NCBI GenBank assembly: GCA_946183815.1
Contig: CAMHDG010000018.1
Span: 1-11,672, forward strand
Length of the DNA stretch: 11,672 bases
Source: an uncultured bacterium
Lineage (GTDB): Bacteria > Cyanobacteriota > Vampirovibrionia > Gastranaerophilales > Gastranaerophilaceae
Reading direction: 5' to 3'
Shown: piece after piece, positions 6,675 to 11,672 of the stretch
Layout of the letters: every line of letters starts with the position of its first letter
Position numbering within the stretch: the first letter of the stretch is position 1
The notes under the pieces: generated by a model
The model's input: only the letters and a program-made list of their open reading frames with translations
What the model was told of the DNA's origin: nothing
Database searches by the model: none
Program-made: the position numbers and the translations under genes

Positions 6675-6694
6675 GGATAAGGAATAAGAAAATA

Positions 6695-7336
6695 ATGGAC
6701 GTTTTTGCAAATTTTAACCCTGTACTACAAATGTTATTGGTAATGTCGATGTTCTCGATTTTACCGTTTATGTTTTGTTGTATGACAAGTTTTTTAAGAT
6801 TTACTATTGTGTTTTCTATGCTCAAAACTGCTATGGGTACACAACAAGTACCTCCTTCAATAGTAATCATCGGCTTAAGTATGATTTTGACTTTTTACAC
6901 AATGGGCGGAGTTTTTCAAAAAATGTATGATTTAGGCTCTGTTCCGTTTACTAAAAATCAGGATATGATTTCTACAATAGCAGAAGGCTCAAAACCTCTA
7001 AAAGAATTTATGATGAAACAAACCAGAGAGAGCGATTTGGCATTTTTTGTTGAACTTGCAAACAAGCAACAGCCAAAAAGCCCTGAAGAAATCACTATCT
7101 GGCAGGTTGCACCTGCATATATTTTAAGCGAATTAAAAACATCGTTTGAAATAGGATTTATCGTATTTGTCCCATTCATTGTGCTGGACTTGATTGTAGC
7201 GAATATTCTGTTGGCACTCGGTATGTTCATGTTATCACCTACAATTATTTCTCTTCCGTTTAAACTGCTGATATTTATTGCGGTTGACGGTTGGGCTTTA
7301 ATAGTTCAGGGCTTGGTACAAAGTTACAATACATAA
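6695..7336 (+). CDS. fliP: Flagellar export gate protein FliP
   Basis: FliP forms the pentameric core of the FliPQR export gate in the inner membrane. The 213-residue product carries the diagnostic motifs: TSFLRFTIVFSMLKTAMGTQQVPP split over residues 31-54, REFM-type KEFMMKQTRESDLAFF (103-118), and APAYILSELKTSFEIGF (139-155) leading into two membrane helices. It ends LPFKLLIFIAVDGW. Hydrophobic segments lie near residues 11-30, 55-76, 153-182 and 186-207. Many flagellar FliP proteins have a cleaved signal peptide before the first helix; none is present here, so the N-terminus resembles injectisome SctR. The start is placed at ATG 6695 (MDVFANF), with AAGGA 11 nt upstream. An in-frame TTG at 6653 would overlap fliO. 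Assignment is secure. Confidence 0.95.
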   Translation: MDVFANFNPVLQMLLVMSMFSILPFMFCCMTSFLRFTIVFSMLKTAMGTQQVPPSIVIIGLSMILTFYTMGGVFQKMYDLGSVPFTKNQDMISTIAEGSKPLKEFMMKQTRESDLAFFVELANKQQPKSPEEITIWQVAPAYILSELKTSFEIGFIVFVPFIVLDLIVANILLALGMFMLSPTIISLPFKLLIFIAVDGWALIVQGLVQSYNT

Positions 7337-7355
7337 AATATATTGGAGAATAAAA

Positions 7356-7847
7356 GTGGAATTACTATTAGAATATTTAGCAAAAGGCTTTATGACAATG
7401 TTATCAATATCTATGCCGTGCGTATTAACTGCGGCTGCCATAGGTTTGGTCGTTGGTATTATTCAGGCGGTAACTCAGGTTCAAGAGCAAACTATTGCCG
7501 CTGCTCCTAAAATCTTTGCTGTATTTTTGGTTATTATTATCGGTGGTATGGGTTTCATAAAACTTTTAACCAACCTTTTTAATGAGGGTATGGGAATTGC
7601 ATTTAATGTTGTTCCCAGACAAGATAATTATGCGTTGGCATCTGATTATTACAGATACACCTCTCCTTATATGCAGGGTGAGTTATCTGACAGATATCCG
7701 CATAATCTTCAGTTGAGAGATGTTATCCGCAGACCGAGTGATGCTCCGTTCTTAAACCATGAGGGTAAACTTAAATATGATAAGTCACAAAGAACTCCTA
7801 TGCCTAAACCTAACTTTATTGAAACAAATAAAATTATTGGCAGATAG
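7356..7847 (+). CDS. fliQ: Flagellar export gate protein FliQ with C-terminal extension
   Basis: FliQ is the two-helix subunit that packs around FliP in the export gate. Residues 1-86 form a complete FliQ: first helix about 14-40, the conserved VVGIIQAVTQVQEQTIAAAPK (split over residues 32-52), then a second helix about 53-74. Ordinary FliQ ends near residue 89, but this protein runs to 163. The extra 75 residues are hydrophilic and Tyr/Pro/Arg-rich (DYYRYTSPYMQGELSDRYPH, LQLRDVIRRPSDAPF), with no membrane segment. The start is GTG with TTGGAG 6-7 nt upstream. It lies 19 bp after fliP. The codon use of the extension looks like its neighbours, and there is no sign of a frameshift or of a fused known gene. 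FliQ identity is secure; the extension has no assigned role. Confidence 0.93.
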   Translation: MELLLEYLAKGFMTMLSISMPCVLTAAAIGLVVGIIQAVTQVQEQTIAAAPKIFAVFLVIIIGGMGFIKLLTNLFNEGMGIAFNVVPRQDNYALASDYYRYTSPYMQGELSDRYPHNLQLRDVIRRPSDAPFLNHEGKLKYDKSQRTPMPKPNFIETNKIIGR

Positions 7848-7866
7848 TTAATCTTTGAGAGGTAGT

Positions 7867-8226
7867 ATGAATAAAAAAAACATTATAAAATACTTTTTAT
7901 TAATCGTTATCGCAATATGCACAGTGAATTATGCTTTTGCAGACAGTTGTATTCTGGTTTCACCTGCCGATATTTTAAAAGTTGAGTGTTCAAATAATAA
8001 TGTTGTCGGGTTTCATATTTTATCAACCCTCACAAACGAAAAACGCTCTGTAATTGTTAATTCTATATCTGATGGCGAGGCAAATTTTTCTTTAAGACTT
8101 AAAAATAAAAAATGTGATTATAAGGCTGTCGTAAAAAATGGCAGACTGGAGATAAAGGGGGACAAATATATAAAAGTGCTGCCCGTTGATTTACCTCCAG
8201 AACTTACTACGGAGGACAGTAAGTGA
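7867..8226 (+). CDS. Small secreted orphan protein between fliQ and fliR
   Basis: This is a 119-residue protein I do not recognise. It starts with a clear Sec signal peptide: positive MNKKNIIK, hydrophobic YFLLIVIAICTV, and an AFA cleavage site followed by DS. The mature part of about 94 residues has short alternating hydrophobic stretches (ADILKVECS, RSVIVNSISD, KAVVKNGRLEIKG) that look like a small beta-rich domain. There are three mature Cys residues. No lipobox is seen. It would be exported across the inner membrane to the periplasm. The start ATG has GAGAGG 4 nt upstream; an in-frame TTG at 7855 is less likely. Its stop overlaps the fliR GTG (GTGA), and it follows fliQ by 19 bp, so it is translated as part of the operon. 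Position suggests a flagellum-associated role, but that is inference only. Confidence 0.75.
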   Translation: MNKKNIIKYFLLIVIAICTVNYAFADSCILVSPADILKVECSNNNVVGFHILSTLTNEKRSVIVNSISDGEANFSLRLKNKKCDYKAVVKNGRLEIKGDKYIKVLPVDLPPELTTEDSK

Positions 8227-9008
8227 TAGCAAATGATGTTGTATCACAATTAAGCGCAACTTTTCCGATGTTTGGAGTTTACTTAACAGCGGGTTTTGTG
8301 ATATTTGCAAGAGTAATGGGCTTTTTTAGACTTGCCCCTGTGCTTAACAGAAAAGAAATTCCGGGGCTTGTAAAACTCTCGCTTGCTCTTATGCTTACGA
8401 TGATATTTATTTGTGCAAAACATCCTCCTGTTCCTCCACCACATAACAGTTTTATTCTATCTCTGCTTTTGAACTACGTTGCGGGGGCTTTGCTTGGCTA
8501 CATGGCTCAACTTATCTTGCTTGCAATAGATGCAGGGGCAGATATGATAAATATGCAGATGGGGTTGAGTTCCGCTATGGTACTTGAACCTACTACATCT
8601 TCCCAAACCTCTATACTTGCTAAACTTATATCGCTTATGGGGATAGTAATATTTATTGAAATCGGCGGAATGTACTGGATTTTTAATGCCTTTGTCCGTT
8701 GCTTTGATATCTTCCCCCTTTATGCATCAAGTATTCCGTTAGATAAAATTGTTAATATGGAATATCTTATAAAAATGACCTCAAATGTTTTGTATATGGG
8801 GTTACAGATTGCATCACCCGTTTTGCTTGCAACATTAGGGCAGGATATTATACTTGGGGTTATCTCTAAAACAGCACCTCAAGTTAACGTGTTCCAGTTA
8901 TCATTCCTTTTTAAACCTGTGTTCGGGGCTGCTATTATGATTTGGATTCTTCCTATGCTTGCAAATATTATCACTGACTATTATCAGTCTTTCGCTAATA
9001 TAATCTAG
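8223..9008 (+). CDS. fliR: Flagellar export gate protein FliR
   Basis: FliR completes the FliPQR gate, contributing one subunit that closes the FliP ring. The 261-residue length is standard. Six hydrophobic segments are visible, roughly residues 15-35, 45-65, 77-105, 132-156, 177-200 and 219-250. Typical FliR features include FARVMGFFRLAPVLNRKEIPGLVKLSLAL split over residues 28-56, MINMQMGLSSAMVLEP (108-123) and LASPVLLATLGQD-like IASPVLLATLGQD (196-208). It ends in a hydrophobic ILPMLANII segment. The start is GTG, with GGAGG 7 nt upstream, inside the end of the secreted orphan gene (4-bp overlap, so translational coupling is likely). No flhB follows; the stop TAG is shared with the convergent glucanotransferase gene. 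Assignment is secure. Confidence 0.94.
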   Translation: MIANDVVSQLSATFPMFGVYLTAGFVIFARVMGFFRLAPVLNRKEIPGLVKLSLALMLTMIFICAKHPPVPPPHNSFILSLLLNYVAGALLGYMAQLILLAIDAGADMINMQMGLSSAMVLEPTTSSQTSILAKLISLMGIVIFIEIGGMYWIFNAFVRCFDIFPLYASSIPLDKIVNMEYLIKMTSNVLYMGLQIASPVLLATLGQDIILGVISKTAPQVNVFQLSFLFKPVFGAAIMIWILPMLANIITDYYQSFANII

Positions 9009-11044
9009 TTTTCAGGTTCTTTTAGTACCTTTTTCCAGTGTTCTAATCTTGCATTTAAATCTGCAACTTCTGCTGTCGCTTCGTATTCTGATTTTTCCCC
9101 TTTTGCAATAGATAATCCTGCTTTAGAATTTACTGCTATTGAGAGTAACTCAGGCATGTTCATAACAGGCTCTTCTCCTGTAACGATTGATTTGTGATAA
9201 GTTTCTTCGTAGTTAGGGTTTAGTCTTAATTTCCAGTTTTCGTTATTGTCCTGACCCCCCACATTGTAGGTTCTATCTATTCCGAAGAAATCAGAAAACA
9301 TTACCTGAATGTTTGGAGTTCCTCTGAATAGTTCTGCGTATTTTGCTTTTAGTCTTGTTTCTTGATTCTGTTCTATCTCTTGGCAGAATTTTGCAGATTT
9401 TTTTGCCTGCTCCTCATTGTATGGCGGAATTAAGTAGCCTGCAAGGTACATTGGATTCCAGCCTTCATTTGAATATATCCAATCTTGCTGAAGAAGTTGA
9501 GCAGACGGCTCGTTATCGTGTGTCGCCATAAAACTGTATCGTGGTCCTTGTATTCCCTCCATTTTGTTACCTTTAGAATACATTATGCCCGTCATTTTTT
9601 CATCGTCAAATTCTTTGACAACTTGCTGCCCGTCAATTTCATCAAAATATTTCCCGCCATAGAATACATCTTGGAATTTTTGGCTTTGTGAGCCTAAATC
9701 TTCCCATACAACATCTTTTGGGTCAATTCCGTGTTCTCTTAAAGTAGGTAAAAGAATTTTGTGCATTATTTTCGGATAGTTCCCATCAGGGTCAATGTCC
9801 GGCATGTGTGAAAGGTAACTTCTGTTGCTTACATCTATTGTTCCGTCATCTCGGACTGCGGAAGATTTATAGATATAAGGGTCAACAAGCCCCATGACGT
9901 GATCAACCCTTATGTTTTCAACACCATCAAGGGTGCGTTCAATTTTGTTTTTAAGCAGTTGCCCTGAAACCCCGAGAGAGCCATCTTCGTTGAATAGGGT
10001 GCTAGGGTTAAGAACTGCTATATTCCAGAGTTGCGGACCGCCGTTTTTCCCTCCGTTTGGACAACCTACTCTCCAGTCTTTTAAGAAAGCATCAGGGTTT
10101 GCCCATTCGTCTGCATAAGAGAAACCTACAAGCAAGTCGCCTATATATTTTATCCCATTTTGACCACGTTGGACTTTGTCCTCTTTTTCTTGTTTATCTA
10201 CCAGAAACTGTATGAATTTATATTCGTCAATTTTTTTTGCGGAGCGTGGTTTGTTTTTGACTTGATAATATCTTGTGATGGCTGCCTTATCCCCTTGGTT
10301 TATAAGTGATACGATGTTTTTATCAAGTTCGTTATCCCATTTTTCAAAGTTGTCAGAACCGTGAATGTCAGAGAAAAGTCTAAAAACACTGTCTTTTTCA
10401 AGCCAGTAATCGTTTTGGTTTTTAAAATGTGCAAATTCATCGTTCAGGGCAAGTGCCTTTGGGTTACCGGCGAGAACTTGAGTTTTAAAATTGTTATAAG
10501 CACGTTTTGTCAGCATTTTTGATATAGCCTTTGCTTCGTCAAAATCTGCCATATCGTAGTTGCCTCTGTTTCGCTTTTTCATTATATCAATATCTTTGAA
10601 ATCATTGTCGGACAAGATATTTGCATAGGCATCTTTTTTTAGATATTCAAAATTTAAGAATAATTCGTTTTTTGCAAAAACTGATGCGTGATAGGGGGAA
10701 CTGTCACGTTTATTTAGTTTGCCGTTAGGTCCGAGTTGGATAGCGTTAAACCCGTTCATTTTTACAAAATCCGTAAAATCTTTTGCAAGGTAAGGCGAAC
10801 CAATGTATGGGTTTTTTCCGTTCATCTTTGCCAGGTAGTATTGAGGCGAAATCTTTTGTTGATGAAGTGCTTTGTCACTTGGGAATGATGAGCCGTGAAC
10901 AATGAGTGCACGATTATTGACCCCAAGATAGTCAAAGGCTTCATTCATAGTCTTTTCAAATTCCGGCTTTTCGTCATCACGAAGCCTGCGTTGAAAGGTT
11001 GGGGCTGATTGATAGTTTTGATTTTGTAAAAAACTTACCTTCAT
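9005..11044 (-). CDS. malQ: 4-alpha-glucanotransferase, GH77 (amylomaltase type)
   Basis: This enzyme transfers alpha-1,4-glucan segments between maltodextrins or glycogen chains, supporting glycogen/starch-type storage metabolism in the cytoplasm. The 679-residue product has the three GH77 catalytic residues in order: the nucleophile Asp381 in IRVDHVMGL, the acid/base Glu448 in VWEDLG, and the stabilising Asp510 in ATHDNEP. Other family marks are GFNAIQLGPNGKLNKRDSSPYHASVFAKN split over residues 78-106, and the VGFSYADEWANPDAF to GGPQLWN region. The N-terminal 25 residues are polar and not part of the domain. The start at MKVSFLQ is chosen because TATATA lies 6 nt before that ATG. An upstream in-frame TTG (11098) would add 18 hydrophobic residues read from promoter sequence. 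There are no neighbouring glycogen genes in view. The sequence is a divergent GH77 member, so donor preference cannot be stated. Confidence 0.9.
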   Translation of the reverse strand: MKVSFLQNQNYQSAPTFQRRLRDDEKPEFEKTMNEAFDYLGVNNRALIVHGSSFPSDKALHQQKISPQYYLAKMNGKNPYIGSPYLAKDFTDFVKMNGFNAIQLGPNGKLNKRDSSPYHASVFAKNELFLNFEYLKKDAYANILSDNDFKDIDIMKKRNRGNYDMADFDEAKAISKMLTKRAYNNFKTQVLAGNPKALALNDEFAHFKNQNDYWLEKDSVFRLFSDIHGSDNFEKWDNELDKNIVSLINQGDKAAITRYYQVKNKPRSAKKIDEYKFIQFLVDKQEKEDKVQRGQNGIKYIGDLLVGFSYADEWANPDAFLKDWRVGCPNGGKNGGPQLWNIAVLNPSTLFNEDGSLGVSGQLLKNKIERTLDGVENIRVDHVMGLVDPYIYKSSAVRDDGTIDVSNRSYLSHMPDIDPDGNYPKIMHKILLPTLREHGIDPKDVVWEDLGSQSQKFQDVFYGGKYFDEIDGQQVVKEFDDEKMTGIMYSKGNKMEGIQGPRYSFMATHDNEPSAQLLQQDWIYSNEGWNPMYLAGYLIPPYNEEQAKKSAKFCQEIEQNQETRLKAKYAELFRGTPNIQVMFSDFFGIDRTYNVGGQDNNENWKLRLNPNYEETYHKSIVTGEEPVMNMPELLSIAVNSKAGLSIAKGEKSEYEATAEVADLNARLEHWKKVLKEPEN

Positions 11045-11050
11045 ACAGTG

Positions 11051-11056
11051 TATATA
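11051..11056 (-). promoter_or_regulatory. -10 of the glucanotransferase gene, leaderless
   Basis: The minus strand reads TATATA, CACTGT, ATG: the same 6-nt spacing found at ruvB, tsaC and the YkgJ-type gene, but without the TG extension. No Shine-Dalgarno sequence and no clear -35 are visible. Confidence 0.45.
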
Positions 11057-11106
11057 AAACATGAAAAGATAAAAAATTGCTATAAAATATAAAAACAAAA
11101 AAATAC

Positions 11107-11135
11107 TTTACAAAAAAAAATCAGCGTTTTATAAT
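11107..11135 (+). promoter_or_regulatory. Promoter of the tRNA-Ala gene
   Basis: TTTACA (11107-11112), a 17-bp spacer, then TATAAT (11130-11135). The -35 has one mismatch and the -10 is consensus. The expected start is near 11142, leaving a 5' leader of about 10 nt before the tRNA. It lies back to back with the glucanotransferase promoter. Confidence 0.75.
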
Positions 11136-11151
11136 TTAAGTATAAACCGAT

Positions 11152-11227
11152 GGGGGTTTAGCTCAGCTGGTAGAGCACCTGCTTTGCACGCAGGGGGTCA
11201 GGAGTTCGAATCTCCTAACCTCCACCA
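11152..11227 (+). tRNA. tRNA-Ala (anticodon TGC)
   Basis: The sequence folds into a complete 76-nt cloverleaf. The acceptor stem is GGGGGTT/AACCTCC with one G-U pair. The D-arm is GCTC/GAGC with loop AGCTGGTA. The anticodon stem CCTGC/GCAGG has loop TTTGCAC and anticodon TGC at 11185-11187. The T-arm is AGGAG/CTCCT with loop TTCGAAT. The discriminator is A, and CCA is encoded at 11225-11227. It has its own promoter and terminator and so is a single-gene transcription unit. Confidence 0.98.
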
Positions 11228-11230
11228 TTT

Positions 11231-11255
11231 AAGAGGGTTCTAAACCCTCTTTTTT
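11231..11255 (+). terminator. Rho-independent terminator of the tRNA-Ala gene
   Basis: AAGAGGGTT, a CTA loop, then AACCCTCTT and further Ts: a perfect 9-bp stem followed by a T run, starting 3 nt after the tRNA CCA end. This is the only strong intrinsic terminator I found in the window. Confidence 0.9.
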
Positions 11256-11263
11256 AGTGCGTT

Positions 11264-11275
11264 TAGCCAAGTGGT
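11264..11275 (+). other. tRNA D-arm-like fragment
   Basis: TAGCCAAGTGGT matches the D-arm start of tRNA-Gln or tRNA-Cys type genes and lies 9 nt after the tRNA-Ala terminator. The expected continuation (AAGGC, anticodon arm, T-arm) is absent; the next bases are AT-rich. It may be a remnant of a second tRNA gene or coincidence. Confidence 0.25.
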
Positions 11276-11313
11276 CTTTTAATGAAATAATTTTATTTTC
11301 TTTCTGTAGAAAG

Positions 11314-11470
11314 ATGAGTAGTTTGATTTTGCAGATAGTTTGCAAATAATTGCTGAAATTCGCTCATATTAGGGGTTTATCTGGTCGGAAGTTACGGAAA
11401 TATAAAATTTGCAAACTACTCAAATTTACTCATTATTTACCCTCAAAGTAAATCTATTTACTCACTATTT
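11314..11470. repeat. Cluster of short repeats in the right-end intergenic region
   Basis: A 12-bp inverted repeat TAGTTTGCAAAT (11336-11347) / ATTTGCAAACTA (11407-11418) has outer arms ATGAGTA (11314-11320) / TACTCAT (11427-11433). The segments from each TTTGCAAA core to the following CTCAT (11340-11367 and 11408-11433) also resemble each other in direct orientation. TTTACTCA-T/C-TATTT occurs twice, 32 bp apart (11425-11438 and 11457-11470). No terminal inverted repeats or target duplications of a known mobile element are evident. The stretch 11256-11532 otherwise holds no gene I can support. Confidence 0.45.
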
Positions 11471-11532
11471 TCAAGCGTTTTGGGGTAGTGTGCTATTTTA
11501 CCGATAATATGCTCTTTTTCGGTTTGATAAAT

Positions 11533-11672
11533 TTATTCTTCCTCATTGTTGTTTAGAAAATACGACAGACTGTTTTCAATTTTTATTTTAGACCTATGTA
11601 TAAAACACTTAAACTTCCACTCTAATTTCGACATTAACTTTTGCGATTTAGGCTTCAAATTATAAAATTTTT
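11533..11672 (-). CDS. Possible C-terminal end of a gene running off the window
   Basis: A minus-strand frame is open from the right edge to a TAA at 11533-11535, giving at least 45 residues that end in SYFLNNNEEE. The composition (Lys, Ser, Phe, Glu) is protein-like, and the visible part has one internal Met. The same frame continues after the TAA for 24 sense codons (QTEKEHIIGKIAHYPKTL) to a second TAA at 11458-11460. The gene may therefore have once been longer, or this may be a degraded copy. Too short to assign; chance remains possible in AT-rich DNA. Confidence 0.3.
   Translation of the reverse strand, partial: KFYNLKPKSQKLMSKLEWKFKCFIHRSKIKIENSLSYFLNNNEEE

Noticed and set aside
6653..6694. 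Upstream TTG start for FliP overlapping the end of fliO
   Set aside because: It adds 14 charged residues not expected in FliP, and ATG 6695 has an AAGGA upstream at a longer but usable spacing.
5041..9008. Interpretation as a non-flagellar type III secretion (injectisome) locus
   Set aside because: fliO is present and has no injectisome counterpart, and the gene order is flagellar. SctQ/SctR-like traits are noted as oddities only.
11045..11098. Hydrophobic 18-residue N-terminal extension of the glucanotransferase, which could look like a signal peptide
   Set aside because: It needs a TTG start without a ribosome site and is read from AT-rich promoter DNA. GH77 enzymes of this kind are cytoplasmic.
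11257..11340. Second tRNA gene downstream of tRNA-Ala
   Set aside because: Only a D-arm-like 12-mer is found; no acceptor pairing, anticodon arm or T-arm follows.
1..11672. CRISPR array, complete insertion sequence, integrase gene or origin of replication
   Set aside because: No regularly spaced repeats, transposase or recombinase motifs, DnaA-box clusters or flanking target duplications were found.

Overview
The window looks like a chromosomal piece of an AT-rich bacterium that is flagellated or descends from a flagellated ancestor. The GC content appears to be about one third by eye; it was not counted. The best fit I can offer is a gut-type non-photosynthetic cyanobacterial relative (Melainabacteria/Vampirovibrionia, Gastranaerophilales). 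This rests on the combination of a flagellar export operon, a GH77 glucanotransferase, standard housekeeping genes and several lineage-type orphan proteins. It is inference from gene content, not a database result.

Left part (1-2270): a minus-strand Cys-rich YkgJ-type protein (49-654) and a minus-strand basic orphan protein (704-1168). A 207-bp divergent intergenic region follows, and then a plus-strand single-pass membrane orphan (1376-2269). The two divergent orphans have closely similar upstream elements arranged as mirror images, so they are probably co-regulated.

Middle (2273-4917): ruvB (Holliday junction motor) converges on tsaC (t6A tRNA modification). tsaC is divergent from an orphan protein with an HExxH zinc-protease motif. 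The promoters of the last two overlap physically.

Flagellar block (5041-9008, plus strand): a fused FliM/FliN-like switch protein, then fliO, fliP, fliQ, a small secreted orphan, and fliR. Spacing is tight, each of the downstream genes has a Shine-Dalgarno-like sequence, and the secreted orphan overlaps fliR by 4 bp. These genes would build the FliPQR export gate with its FliO chaperone and the C-ring switch. Three features are unusual: a well-placed internal start that would yield a normal-size FliN, a 75-residue C-terminal extension on FliQ, and an unknown secreted protein between fliQ and fliR.

Right part (9005-11672): a GH77 4-alpha-glucanotransferase on the minus strand shares its TAG stop with the fliR stop in a CTAG palindrome. 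It is followed by a tRNA-Ala(TGC) with a well-formed promoter and a Rho-independent terminator. The last 400 bp or so are gene-poor: short repeats, a tRNA-like fragment, and the truncated end of a possible minus-strand reading frame.

A theme across the window is leaderless expression. ruvB, tsaC, the YkgJ-like gene and the glucanotransferase each have a -10-like hexamer ending exactly 6 nt before the ATG, three of them as an extended -10 (TGN-TATNAT). Most genes inside the flagellar operon instead carry Shine-Dalgarno sequences.
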